Shown piece by piece: positions 1 to 7,814 of a stretch of 43,246 nucleotides of DNA. Under the pieces are notes generated by a model. The model was not told where the DNA came from and did no database searches. It was given only the letters and a program-made list of their open reading frames with translations. The position numbers and the translations under genes are program-made. This stretch comes from Streptosporangiaceae bacterium. GTDB taxonomy: Bacteria; Actinomycetota; Actinomycetes; Streptosporangiales; Streptosporangiaceae. The first letter of the stretch is position 1, and every line of letters starts with the position of its first letter. The stretch lies in assembly GCA_025934375.1 (NCBI GenBank), contig JAICYD010000055.1:1-43246 (forward strand). Reading direction: 5' to 3'.

Positions 1-46
1 CGGACTCATAATCTGCCGGTCGTGGGTTCGAGCCCCACCCGCCCCA
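1..46 (+). tRNA. tRNA-Met-type (CAT anticodon), 3' half only
   Basis: The window opens inside a tRNA gene. Visible are the anticodon arm with loop CTCATAA (anticodon CAT at 7-9), a five-base variable region, a perfect T arm (stem 22-26 with 34-38, loop TTCGAGC) and the 3' acceptor strand CCGCCCC with discriminator A46. No CCA is encoded. The anticodon stem lacks the three G:C pairs of initiator tRNA, so it is elongator tRNA-Met or possibly a tRNA-Ile2 whose CAT is modified. The 5' half lies outside the window. Confidence 0.85.
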
Positions 47-217
47 CCCCTCTCCTCTTAACCAAATGCCGCTTACCTTATCTTCCCCAACCTTCCCAGA
101 AGCTCCGCTCGCCGCCACAATCACAAGCGTCGCACCGCGTCACCCGGTCGGTGGCTGCATCCGGCGCGGCATGTCGGGAATGCCCGTTTTGGCGCGTGCA
201 GCACGGACTGAATCGCT

Positions 218-267
218 TATATGTTTGGTTTTTGCGGGGTGATCACCCCGCAAAAACCAAACATATA
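218..267. repeat. 50-bp perfect palindrome without spacer
   Basis: Two 25-bp arms are exactly complementary around the centre TGA|TCA at 242/243. The core is G+C-rich (GCGGGGTGATCACCCCGC) and is flanked by T-runs on the left and A-runs on the right, as in a bidirectional intrinsic terminator. As RNA it would form a very long hairpin; as DNA it could extrude a cruciform or bind a dimeric protein. It lies downstream of the tRNA and about 440 bp before the lipoprotein gene. Function is not known. Confidence 0.9.
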
Positions 268-695
268 TGAAAATACTGCCCCATCGGTCGCCCATGTCCT
301 AGTCTGCCCGGCGCGGTACGGGGTGATTGCGGCCTCCGTTGCCTCTGGGACTGGAGCGACACTGGAGGTAGGCGGCATTGCCTCTTAACCTGCGGGTTCT
401 TCGCTCCCGCGATCGGTCGTATGCCCTCCTCAGGGATGGGCTGTGAGACTGTATCGACGGCCGCCACTGATGGATCGGTGGTCACATTTTCGATCGCGGA
501 CAAGCGCCGGTCGATGGATGGTTCCTGGCGCCAGGTGGCGGCGGCCCACAACTCCTCACCAGTCATTCCGGAAAACCGGGGGATGATCAAGCGTGTCCGG
601 TGAACGGGGGGGCAAGCTCATTGCGCGTAGATCTTACGGGAAAGTGCGGCGCCTTGACGCTGTCACATATGCCCCACTGATTCACAAAATGCTAG
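268..695. other. gene-free stretch after the palindrome
   Basis: I see no convincing gene here. Short open frames exist on both strands, but they have no ribosome-binding site, no recognisable domain and overlap each other. Composition is less GC-biased than the coding parts of the window. Together with the palindrome and the two tRNA-like sequences at its borders, this could be the remnant of an inserted element. Confidence 0.5.
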
Positions 696-701
696 TAAAG
701 T
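696..701 (+). promoter_or_regulatory. -10 box TAAAGT, leaderless start of the lipoprotein gene
   Basis: TAAAGT fits the actinobacterial TANNNT -10 pattern and is followed by exactly six bases and then the ATG at 708, so transcription would begin at or next to the start codon. No Shine-Dalgarno sequence precedes the ATG, in agreement. No good -35 hexamer is visible. Confidence 0.45.
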
Positions 702-707
702 TCCCGC

Positions 708-1190
708 ATGCTAACGAGAGGCAGGCGGCTGGCGCGGGCCGCGGTAACTGGCACGGTGCTCGTGCTGATGGGCTGCAGCGGGTCCCCGGCCCCCTCCGCG
801 GCCGACTTCGGCAAGAGCCTGGACGCGCTGTGCGCGGCCAACGCGGCCTTCAACCGCAGCCTCCCCAGTCTGCAGGCGTCCCAGCACCTGTCCCAGTCCC
901 AGCTGCAAGCGAAGGCAAACGCGGCGGGCGCGGCCTTCCGCGCAGGCGTGGCCCGCCTGACCCCGCCGGACAGCCTGACGGGCGCGCTGCACACGCTGAC
1001 CCAGGACCAAGCCAGCCCGCCGGCGAACCCGAGCACGCCGACCGCCGCGTCCGTCGCGGCGATGCTGACGTGGGAACGCAAGCTGGCCAGTGACTACACC
1101 GCGCTGGGCGCGGCCGGCTGCGCGGCCGCCCAGCAGCAGTCCATTGCTTCCGTCGAGTCACTCGCGAAGAGGCTTCACCTGTCCAGCTGA
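708..1190 (+). CDS. small secreted lipoprotein, function unknown
   Basis: 160 aa. Residues 1-23 form a lipoprotein signal peptide: basic start (MLTRGRRLAR), hydrophobic core and lipobox LMGC with the lipidated Cys near residue 23. The mature part is Ser/Ala/Pro-rich at first and then largely alpha-helical, with two further cysteines. The protein is therefore expected to be anchored on the outer face of the membrane. I do not recognise the family. The ATG at 708 is chosen because the signal peptide begins there and a TANNNT box lies six bases upstream. It stands alone between two tRNA-like sequences. Confidence 0.75.
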   Translation: MLTRGRRLARAAVTGTVLVLMGCSGSPAPSAADFGKSLDALCAANAAFNRSLPSLQASQHLSQSQLQAKANAAGAAFRAGVARLTPPDSLTGALHTLTQDQASPPANPSTPTAASVAAMLTWERKLASDYTALGAAGCAAAQQQSIASVESLAKRLHLSS

Positions 1191-1242
1191 GCCGGTCCCG
1201 GTTGGCCCCGACCGCCCGGCTATAGTGAACCGAACAAGGCTT

Positions 1243-1288
1243 CGGACTCATGATCTGCCGGTCGCGGGCTCGAGTCCTACTCGCCCGT
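1243..1288 (+). pseudogene. degenerate tRNA-Met-like 3' half
   Basis: This stretch matches the tRNA 3' half at 1-46 at about 38 of 46 positions, including the CAT anticodon in loop CTCATGA. It looks non-functional: the T stem carries a C/A mismatch (1265/1279), T54 of the T loop is C, the discriminator is T, and the preceding sequence cannot pair with the acceptor strand TCGCCCG. Bases 1220-1242 resemble a D arm only weakly. It may be a decayed duplicate tRNA gene or an att-like footprint of an element that integrated at the tRNA. Confidence 0.6.
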
Positions 1289-1355
1289 ATCATCTGGCCA
1301 GCGATTTGTTCGCCGTCCCGAACATGATGAGCGGTGACTCAGGAGGGAGTGTCCG

Positions 1356-2066
1356 GTGATCGGCACCTTGCGCGCGGTGGTGCTGGACGGACCCGACGTC
1401 CGGCGGCTCGCCGCGTTCTACACTGCCCTCGGCGGGTGGACCGAGCCTGACGGCGACGACGAGTGGATGACGATTGAGGCTGGGGACGGGTGGCGCGTCG
1501 CCGCCCAGCTCAGCCCCGACCACGTGCCGCCCCGGTGGCCCGATCCGGCCTATCCGCAGCAGGCGCACCTGGACCTGCGCGTGCCCGACCTCGAGGCCGG
1601 CTTGGCGAAGGCGATCGAGCTGGGCGCGCAGTTGCTGCGCAAGAACGAGAACTGGTACACGCTGGCCGACCCGGCCGGGCACCCGTTCGACCTGTGCCGG
1701 TTCCCGGACAGGCAGGAGACCACGCTCATGGGCGTGATGCTCGACTGCCCGGACGCCAGGCAGCTGAGCGCGTTCTACGCCGAGCTCCTCGGCAAGCCCG
1801 TCACATACGAGGGCGACGGCGTGGCGATGATCGGCGAGGACGGGGGTCAGCCGGTCATGTTCCAGCAGATCACCGAGTACCACGCGCCGCGCTGGCCCGA
1901 CCCCGCCTACCCGCAGCAGGTCCACCTCGACGTCACCGTCGACGACGTCGAGACCGCCGAGGCGGCGGCACTGAAGATCGGCGCCACCTCGCTGTCCTAC
2001 GGCGGGGAGAACTGGCGGGTCTACGCCGACCCGGCCGGCAAGCCATTCTGCCTCTGCTGGGACTAG
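1356..2066 (+). CDS. two-domain VOC (glyoxalase/bleomycin-resistance fold) protein
   Basis: 236 aa built of two tandem vicinal-oxygen-chelate modules, about residues 1-118 and 122-236. They share the landmarks D..D.R.L..FY near the start, P.RWPDPAYPQQ.HLD in the middle and a closing W....DPAG.PF.LC, so one module arose by duplication. VOC proteins bind a divalent metal and act as lyases, dioxygenases, epimerases or drug-binding proteins; this cofactor-like form is usually unassigned. The GTG start is preceded by a strong AGGAGGGAG at 1341-1349, six bases away. No signal peptide. The next gene has its own promoter, so this appears to be a single-gene unit. Confidence 0.85.
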   Translation: MIGTLRAVVLDGPDVRRLAAFYTALGGWTEPDGDDEWMTIEAGDGWRVAAQLSPDHVPPRWPDPAYPQQAHLDLRVPDLEAGLAKAIELGAQLLRKNENWYTLADPAGHPFDLCRFPDRQETTLMGVMLDCPDARQLSAFYAELLGKPVTYEGDGVAMIGEDGGQPVMFQQITEYHAPRWPDPAYPQQVHLDVTVDDVETAEAAALKIGATSLSYGGENWRVYADPAGKPFCLCWD

Positions 2067-2137
2067 CCCGTCAGCGGCACCGTAATCCCTGTGGAGAAGG
2101 CTTCCTTCAGGCTATTTCGCCGGGCTTCGCGATCGTG

Positions 2138-2167
2138 TTGACGGCGGGTGAGCAGCCTCGTTAGCGT
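2138..2167 (+). promoter_or_regulatory. sigma70-type promoter of the cyclase gene (leaderless)
   Basis: TTGACG at 2138-2143 and TAGCGT at 2162-2167 are separated by 18 bases. The ATG at 2175 lies seven bases after the -10 box, so the message would be leaderless. This argues for 2175 rather than the in-frame GTG at 2148, which would lie inside the promoter. Confidence 0.6.
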
Positions 2168-2174
2168 CATCCAC

Positions 2175-2945
2175 ATGCCAGATCTTGCCTCGCTCGCCGC
2201 GCAGCTCGTTGACGGGAGCGTCGAGGTCGTCGACCTCACCGCGCCGCTGCACGCCAGCACGCCGATCCTGCGGTTGCCAGCGCAATTCGGCCAGACCGCG
2301 CCATTCTCGCTTGAGGAGATCAGCCGCTACGACGAGCGCGGCCCGGCCTGGTACTGGAACAACATCCACACCGGCGAGCACACCGGCACGCACCTGGACG
2401 CCCCCAACCACTGGGTCACCGGCAAGGACCTGCCCGACGTCGCCCAGATCCCGCCGCAGCGGCTTGTCGGACCGGCGGTCGTCATCGACAAGGCGGCCGA
2501 CGTGGCCGACGACCCGGACTACCTGCTCAACGTGACCGACCTCGAGGAGTGGCAGTCCGTGCACGGCACGCTCCCGGCCCGGGGATGGCTGCTGTACCGC
2601 ACCGGCTGGAGCCGGCACGGTGATGACCCGGCCATGTTCGCCAACGCCGACGACGCCGGCCCGCACACCCCGGGGCTCACCCCGGCCGCCGCCAAGTACC
2701 TGGCGGCCACCGGCCTGCTCGGCGTGGGAGTGGAGACCGTCGGCACCGACGCCGGCCAGGCGGGCGGGTTCGATCCGCCCTATCCCTGTCACAACATGCT
2801 GCTCGGCGCCAACAAGTACGGGCTCACCCAGCTGCGTAACCTCGACCGCCTGCCGGTCACCGGATCGATCGTGATCGCGGCGCCACTGCCGATCGCGGGC
2901 GGTTCCGGGTCACCCGCCCGCGTTCTCGCGCTCATCGCCCGGTGA
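2175..2945 (+). CDS. cyclase-family metal-dependent hydrolase (kynurenine formamidase-like)
   Basis: 256 aa. Belongs to the cyclase family (PF04199), whose members hydrolyse N-formylkynurenine, isatin or related amides and lactones with a divalent metal. The family metal motif HTGTHLDAPNH is clear near residue 75, followed by the conserved W.....LP and the late GVETVGTD.G motif. Length is typical. No signal peptide, so cytoplasmic. The start at 2175 is chosen from the promoter just upstream. It is followed after 36 bases by a ThDP enzyme in the same direction, suggesting a joint pathway. The actual substrate cannot be read from the sequence. Confidence 0.85.
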   Translation: MPDLASLAAQLVDGSVEVVDLTAPLHASTPILRLPAQFGQTAPFSLEEISRYDERGPAWYWNNIHTGEHTGTHLDAPNHWVTGKDLPDVAQIPPQRLVGPAVVIDKAADVADDPDYLLNVTDLEEWQSVHGTLPARGWLLYRTGWSRHGDDPAMFANADDAGPHTPGLTPAAAKYLAATGLLGVGVETVGTDAGQAGGFDPPYPCHNMLLGANKYGLTQLRNLDRLPVTGSIVIAAPLPIAGGSGSPARVLALIAR

Positions 2946-2981
2946 GGTAGTCTCCGGCTCAAGGAGGGGGTGTCTTGCGCT

Positions 2982-4688
2982 ATGCGCGAGTTTGGTAGCG
3001 CGCTGCCGTCCCTGACGGTCGCCCACGAGGTCGGGGCGGCGCTGGCCCGGATGGGGGTGCGGACGGTCTTCGGCGTCGTGGGCAGCGGGAACTTCCATGT
3101 CACCAACGCCCTGACCGCGGGCGGCGCCCGCTTCGTCGCCGCCCGGCACGAGGGCGGCGCGGTGGTGATGGCTGATGCCTACGCGCGGGTCAGCGGTGAG
3201 CTGGGCGCCCTCAGCGTGCATCAAGGCCCCGGCCTTACCAACGCGATGACCGGGATCACCGAGGCGGCCAAGAGCCGCACGCCGATGCTGATCCTGGCGG
3301 CCGAGGCGACCGCGCCCCGGTCCAACTTCTTCGTCGACCAGGCGGCCCTCGCCACCGCGGTGGGAGCCATCCCCGAGCGCGTCACCTCCGCGGAATCAGC
3401 CGTCGCCGACCTGGAGCGCGCCTACCGGATCGCCCTCTCGCAGCGCCGCCCGGTCCTGGTGAACCTCCCGCTTGATGTGCAGTCGACGATCGCGCCCTAC
3501 CCCTTCCAGCCGAAGGCGTCGCTTCCGCCGCCGGCCCCCTTCCCGGACGGGCCGCAGGTATCAGCGCTGGCGGACGCGCTGACGGCGGCGCGGCGCCCGG
3601 TCTTCATCGCCGGGCGCGGCGCCCGGCTGGCCGCCGATGAACTGCGGGAACTGGGGGAGCGGACCGGGGCGCTGCTCGCGACGTCCGCCGTCGCCCGCGC
3701 GCTGTTTCGCGGGGACCCGTTCAACCTCGACGTGAGCGGCGGGTTCGCCACCCCGGTGGCCGCCGAGCTGATCAAGGGCGCCGACCTTATCGTCGGCTGG
3801 GGCTGCTCGCTGAACATGTGGACGATGCGGCACGGGGCGCTGGTGGGGCCGGACGCCACCGTCGCCCAGGTGGACATCGAGGCCAGCGCGCTCGGCGCGC
3901 ACACCCGGATCGACCTTGGCGTCGTGGGCGACGTCGCCGTCATCGCCGCCGCCGTCTTGGCCGAGCTCACCCAGCGCGGGCACCGCGAGAGCGGCAAGGG
4001 CGAGCGCCGCGCCTCGCTCGGGACCCTCTCCGGGTACCGGACCGCTGAGATCGCCGAGCGGCTAGGCAAGGAAGGGGACTGGCGGGACATCCCCTTCGAG
4101 CCGGTCACCGAGCCGGATCGCATCGACCCGCGCACGCTGTCGATAGCCCTGGACGGCATCATCCGCGCCGAGCGGACTGTCGCCGTCGACTCCGGGAACT
4201 TCATGGGGTACCCGGCGATGTACCTCGACGTCCCCGACGAGCACGGACTGGTGTTCACCCAGGCCTTCCAGGCGATCGGGCTGGGCCTGGCGACCGCGAT
4301 CGGCGCCGCCATCGCCCGGCCAGACCGGCTGACCGTCGCGGCGCTCGGCGACGGCGGAGCCCTCATGGGCATCAGCGAACTGGAGACCGCGGTCCGCCTC
4401 GGCCTCAACCTGCTCGTCGTGGTGTACGACGACGAGGCGTACGGCGCCGAGGTCCATCACTTCGGACCGTACGGGTACCCGCTGAAGAACGTCACGTTCC
4501 CGGCCACCGACATCGCGGCGATCGCCCGGGGCTTCGGCTGCGAGGGCGTCACGGTCCGCCAGGAAAGCGACCTCACCCCGCTGGGGGAGTGGATCAACGG
4601 GCAACGCGACCGCCCGCTCGTCATCGACGCCAAGGTCACCAAGGGCCAGCCGTCCTGGTGGCTGGAGGAAGCCTTCCGCGGCCACTAG
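2982..4688 (+). CDS. thiamine diphosphate-dependent enzyme, acetolactate synthase/benzoylformate decarboxylase type
   Basis: 568 aa with the usual three parts: N-terminal PYR domain (about 8-175), central domain (about 190-330) and C-terminal PP domain (about 375-540). The catalytic Glu that activates ThDP is E57 in ARHEGG, and the ThDP/Mg motif begins GDG at 456-458 and ends with DDEAYG. Enzymes of this fold decarboxylate 2-oxo acids or join the resulting aldehyde to a second carbonyl; which applies here is not clear. AAGGAGGGGG at 2961-2970 is the ribosome site. A GTG at 2970 overlaps it, so the in-frame ATG at 2982 is preferred. Likely co-transcribed with the upstream hydrolase. Confidence 0.85.
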   Translation: MREFGSALPSLTVAHEVGAALARMGVRTVFGVVGSGNFHVTNALTAGGARFVAARHEGGAVVMADAYARVSGELGALSVHQGPGLTNAMTGITEAAKSRTPMLILAAEATAPRSNFFVDQAALATAVGAIPERVTSAESAVADLERAYRIALSQRRPVLVNLPLDVQSTIAPYPFQPKASLPPPAPFPDGPQVSALADALTAARRPVFIAGRGARLAADELRELGERTGALLATSAVARALFRGDPFNLDVSGGFATPVAAELIKGADLIVGWGCSLNMWTMRHGALVGPDATVAQVDIEASALGAHTRIDLGVVGDVAVIAAAVLAELTQRGHRESGKGERRASLGTLSGYRTAEIAERLGKEGDWRDIPFEPVTEPDRIDPRTLSIALDGIIRAERTVAVDSGNFMGYPAMYLDVPDEHGLVFTQAFQAIGLGLATAIGAAIARPDRLTVAALGDGGALMGISELETAVRLGLNLLVVVYDDEAYGAEVHHFGPYGYPLKNVTFPATDIAAIARGFGCEGVTVRQESDLTPLGEWINGQRDRPLVIDAKVTKGQPSWWLEEAFRGH

Positions 4689-4774
4689 GATCGGGTCCCG
4701 GCCACACCTGAACGGCCCTCGCGTAGGGGCGGGGCCGTATGGACACCCCGCCGGGGCGATGGGAGCCTGGGCGG

Positions 4775-5668
4775 GTGACCACCCCTCTCCCCGCAGACGT
4801 GAAGCGGCAGGTCCGCGCGCTCGGCACGATCCTCACCCCCGACCTCATCCAGGGCAGCTGGGCCCTGATGGCGCCCTATCACGAAAAGCTCGGCTACCTC
4901 GCGCCCCGGGTCACCCGCGACCTGCGCTACGGCCCGCACGAGCGGCACCGGCTCGACGTCCACGCCAGCGACGACCTCGTCGCCGGCGCCCCCGTCGTGC
5001 TGTTCGCGCACGGCGGCGGCTTCATCGGCGGTGACAAGCACGTCCCCGGCGCCCCCCAGTACGACCACGTGGGCGCGTGGGCGGTCCGGCACGGCTGGGT
5101 CGGGGTCACGATCACCTACCGGCTCGCGCCCGAACACGGGTGGCCGGCCGGCGCGCAGGACGTCGCCGCCGCGGTGCGGTGGACGCGGGAGAACATCGCC
5201 AGCCACGGCGGCGACCCGAACCGCGTGGTCGTCGCCGGCCACACGGCCGGCGCCGTGCACGTGGCGTCGTACCTGGCCGGGCAGGGCGGCGGCAGCACCG
5301 ACGGCGTCGTCGGCGGCGCGTTGCTGTCTGGCATCTACGACCTGGCCGCCGCGCAGCGCGGTGACCTGGAGGTGGCGTACTTCGGCGACCACCCGGCCAG
5401 TGAGGTCTCCGCGCTGCCCGCGCTGGTCGACAGCCAGCTCCCGCTGATGTTCAGCGTGGCCGAGCTGGACGCGTGGTACTTCCAGCGGCAGGCGGCCGGC
5501 CTGGTCAGCGCCTGGTTCGCCCGCCACGGCACCACTCCGCACCTCACCTGGGTGCAGGGACACAACCACATCTCCGAGATCGCCAGCCTCGGCATCGATG
5601 AGGACGCGCTCGGCGGGCAGCTGGCCCGCTTCGTCGCCCAGGTCACCGAGCCCGCGAAGGGAGCGTAG
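4775..5668 (+). CDS. alpha/beta hydrolase (esterase/lipase-like) with Thr nucleophile position
   Basis: 297 aa, HSL/carboxylesterase type alpha/beta hydrolase. The oxyanion-hole motif HGGG starts at H79. The nucleophile elbow, normally GxSxG, reads GHTAG, so the Ser is replaced by Thr157 (codon ACG; one base from TCG). The acid region (AELDAW) and the late His (GHNHIS) are present. Thr rarely supports this chemistry, so the protein may be inactive, altered or a binding scaffold. The GTG at 4775 has GGGAG nine bases upstream; an in-frame ATG at 4739 is the alternative. It ends five bases before the NTF2-like gene and belongs to that operon. Confidence 0.8.
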   Translation: MTTPLPADVKRQVRALGTILTPDLIQGSWALMAPYHEKLGYLAPRVTRDLRYGPHERHRLDVHASDDLVAGAPVVLFAHGGGFIGGDKHVPGAPQYDHVGAWAVRHGWVGVTITYRLAPEHGWPAGAQDVAAAVRWTRENIASHGGDPNRVVVAGHTAGAVHVASYLAGQGGGSTDGVVGGALLSGIYDLAAAQRGDLEVAYFGDHPASEVSALPALVDSQLPLMFSVAELDAWYFQRQAAGLVSAWFARHGTTPHLTWVQGHNHISEIASLGIDEDALGGQLARFVAQVTEPAKGA

Positions 5669-5672
5669 CCCC

Positions 5673-6158
5673 GTGCCCCGTCCGAAGATCGCGGTCGCCG
5701 ACCGCCTGGAGATCATGGAGCTTTTCGCCTACTACGCGTGGGCGCTGAACACCGGCGACGTCGCAGCCATCATGGAGTGCTTCACCGAGGACGGCTCGAT
5801 GGAGCACCAGCCGCAGGGAATCTTCTACGGCCAGGACATCCGCAAGCTCTGGGATCACCTGTGGTACGCCAAGCCCGGCTGGTTCATCGGCCGCCAGCAC
5901 CTGGCCAACCACTACATCATGACGCCCGTCGACGACGGGGAAATGCACGTCAAGGCGTACTACTCGATCCTGCAGTACAACGTGGACTACCGCACCAACT
6001 TCGTCTTCGGCCTTGGCAACTGGGATAACGTCTGCACGAAGGCCAGCGGGGAATGGCTGTTCAAGTCCATGAAGATCTGCAAGTGGATGGGCGAGGACGT
6101 GCCATGGGTCGGTGAGGACCGCGCCAAGATCAATGCCCCGCAGGGCCGGATCATATGA
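5673..6158 (+). CDS. NTF2-like / SnoaL-type protein
   Basis: 161 aa with the cone-shaped NTF2 fold pattern: helix DRLEIMELFAYYAWALNTGD, then F.EDG, then alternating strands ending in W.F....ICKW. Members are small hydratases, isomerases, dehydratases or the small subunits of ring dioxygenases. Here the pocket is lined with many aromatic residues. The GTG at 5673 has AAGGGA about nine bases upstream. Four bases separate it from the preceding hydrolase and its stop overlaps the next gene as ATGA, so the three are translationally coupled. The precise reaction is unknown. Confidence 0.8.
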   Translation: MPRPKIAVADRLEIMELFAYYAWALNTGDVAAIMECFTEDGSMEHQPQGIFYGQDIRKLWDHLWYAKPGWFIGRQHLANHYIMTPVDDGEMHVKAYYSILQYNVDYRTNFVFGLGNWDNVCTKASGEWLFKSMKICKWMGEDVPWVGEDRAKINAPQGRII

Positions 6159-7339
6159 GCCCGAAGGTCAAGGGCATTGCCGTCCCCAACGAGCCCCGGG
6201 TCCTGCCGGTCCGCAACCCTTACACAGGGGAGCCCCGCGTGAAGATCCAAGCCGCAGTCGCCTGGAAGGCGGGCGCCCCGCTCGCGATCGAGGAACTCGA
6301 CCTCGACGAGCCGCGCGACGATGAGATCCTCGTGCGGGTCGAGGCGGTCGGCGTCTGCCACACCGACGAGAGCGCCCGGCTCGGCAAGCTGCCGGTGGTG
6401 TACCCGGTCGTGCTGGGCCACGAGGGCGCCGGCGTCGTCGAGCGGGCCGGCCAGGACGTCACCAGCGTCAAGCCCGGGGACCGGGTGCTGTTCACCCCGG
6501 ACTACTGCGGTCGCTGCCGGTATTGCCGGCTGGGGTACACGCCTTATTGCGAGCAGGTCATCGCGGTCACGTTCACCGGCACGCGCCCGGACGGCTCGCC
6601 TCGCGCGCACCACAACGGGAGCCCGGTGCGGGCGTCGTTCTTCGGCCAGTCGTCGTTCGCGACCCGCGCGCTGGTCACCGAGCGAAACGTGGTGCCCGTC
6701 CCCGCCGACGCGCCCCTGTCGTACCTGGCCGGGCTGACCTGCGGCGTGCAGACCGGCGCGGGGGCGATCCTGAACGCGATGCCGGTCGGCCCGGGCCGCG
6801 GCGTCGCGGTCTTCGGCACCGGCGCGGTCGGCCTGTCGGCCGTGATGGCGGCGGTGGCGCAAGGCGCCGATGAGGTGATCGCCATCGACCGGGTGCCGTA
6901 CCGGCTGGCGCTGGCCGCCAGCCTCGGCGCGACCCAGGTGATCGACACCTCCGGCCGCGAGCTCGCCGACGTGAGCGCCGAGGTCGTTAAGGTGACCGGC
7001 GGCGGGGCCGACACGATCCTCGACACCACGGGCAACCCCGAGGTGATCGCGGCGGCGGTGGACTCCCTGGCCACGCACGGCACGGCGTCAGTCATCACGA
7101 GCAGCGGCGCGCCGGTCACCATCGCGCCGGGGGCCCTGCTGCTGCGCGGCCGGAGCCTGCGCGGCGTGATGGGCGGGCACATCAACCCGACCGTGTTCAT
7201 CCCCCGGCTGCTGGACCTGCACCGGCGCGGCAAGTTCCCGTTCGACCGCCTGGTCAGGAACTACCCGTTCACCGAGGTCAACCAGGCGATCGCGGATTCG
7301 CTATCCGGGGCCACTATCAAGCCGGTGCTCGTCTTGTAG
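6155..7339 (+). CDS. zinc-dependent alcohol dehydrogenase (MDR superfamily, class III/aryl-alcohol type)
   Basis: 394 aa from the ATG that overlaps the previous stop (ATGA). The catalytic zinc ligands sit in VCHTDE and GHEG, the structural zinc site is C..C..C.......C (CGRCRYC...PYC), and the NAD-binding motif is GTGAVG. Family members oxidise primary alcohols or aldehyde adducts with NAD. An in-frame GTG at 6239 has GGGGAG five bases upstream and would give 366 aa, the usual family length; the first 28 residues may therefore be untranslated. It is the last gene of the operon and is followed by a hairpin. Confidence 0.85.
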   Translation: MSPKVKGIAVPNEPRVLPVRNPYTGEPRVKIQAAVAWKAGAPLAIEELDLDEPRDDEILVRVEAVGVCHTDESARLGKLPVVYPVVLGHEGAGVVERAGQDVTSVKPGDRVLFTPDYCGRCRYCRLGYTPYCEQVIAVTFTGTRPDGSPRAHHNGSPVRASFFGQSSFATRALVTERNVVPVPADAPLSYLAGLTCGVQTGAGAILNAMPVGPGRGVAVFGTGAVGLSAVMAAVAQGADEVIAIDRVPYRLALAASLGATQVIDTSGRELADVSAEVVKVTGGGADTILDTTGNPEVIAAAVDSLATHGTASVITSSGAPVTIAPGALLLRGRSLRGVMGGHINPTVFIPRLLDLHRRGKFPFDRLVRNYPFTEVNQAIADSLSGATIKPVLVL

Positions 7340-7387
7340 CCGCCAGGCCTTCCAGCCCCGCAGTCCCCTGACCGCCCGGTCGAGTGG

Positions 7388-7425
7388 GCCCGTCACCCTG
7401 GCAAGCGGCGTCCAGGGTGACGGGC
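7388..7425. terminator. 14-bp stem hairpin, probable bidirectional terminator
   Basis: Bases 7388-7401 pair perfectly with 7412-7425 around a ten-base loop. There is no T-tract, as is common in actinobacteria. It closes the plus-strand operon ending at 7339 and also lies just beyond the small minus-strand ORF at 7456-7494. Confidence 0.7.
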
Positions 7426-7455
7426 GGCAGCGCGTTCTCGCGGCCCCCGGGTTCG

Positions 7456-7494
7456 CTAGCGGGCCCAGGTGTCGTCGTCGGCTAGCTTGACCAT
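7456..7494 (-). CDS. putative 12-residue micropeptide (MVKLADDDTWAR)
   Basis: A 12-codon ORF with every signal of an expressed gene. A promoter lies upstream on the same strand (7530-7558), GGAGGGG sits five bases before the ATG, the ORF ends in TAG and a strong hairpin (7388-7425) follows. The peptide is acidic in the middle (DDD) with Trp and Arg at the end. It is not a PqqA or mycofactocin precursor as far as I can tell, and no maturation gene is adjacent. It could be a signalling or modified peptide precursor, or a leader peptide of a small RNA. Existence as a translated product is inferred only. Confidence 0.4.
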   Translation of the reverse strand: MVKLADDDTWAR

Positions 7495-7529
7495 GACCGC
7501 CCCTCCGTTTCGTGATCTTTTAGACACAT

Positions 7530-7558
7530 AACGTATCCATACGGATCGAAGTCGTCAA
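7530..7558 (-). promoter_or_regulatory. sigma70-type promoter, minus strand
   Basis: On the minus strand TTGACG (7558-7553) and TACGTT (7535-7530) are separated by exactly 17 bases. The spacer holds the small palindrome CGTATGGATACG that could be an operator. The start of transcription would be near 7523, giving a short leader with a Shine-Dalgarno site in front of the 12-codon ORF. Confidence 0.6.
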
Positions 7559-7814
7559 CTAACAATAAGTCACCATCTCGGGAACGGGTGGCGCAAGTAC
7601 GTTCCCGGGTCGCGGTCGACTGCCGGATGCCCCAGTCGCCGATCCCCAGGTGGGCGGTCATCGCAGACTTGTCGTCGTCAACCAACGCTAGCCGCGCGCG
7701 TCATGGCGGGATGACAACGGCGGATTCCGGGCCGTGACTGGAGAGGTAAGCGCTGCGATTATGAACAATCAAACGGCGCATTTAGGCCATCCCGGCGCAA
7801 GTTCGGAGAGCAGC

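Noticed and set aside
243..603. Short overlapping frames on both strands before the lipoprotein gene
   Set aside because: No ribosome sites, no conserved features and mutual overlap; treated as non-coding.
1..1288. Complete integrated element between the two tRNA-like sequences
   Set aside because: No integrase, excisionase or replication gene lies between them, so at most a remnant can be proposed.
7456..7494. PqqA or mycofactocin precursor peptide
   Set aside because: The peptide lacks the Glu-x3-Tyr motif of PqqA and the C-terminal Val-Tyr of MftA, and no radical-SAM or maturation gene is nearby.
7482..7685. 67-codon minus-strand frame across the promoter at 7530-7558
   Set aside because: It would start upstream of the promoter that I find convincing and overlaps the Shine-Dalgarno site and start of the 12-codon ORF in another frame.
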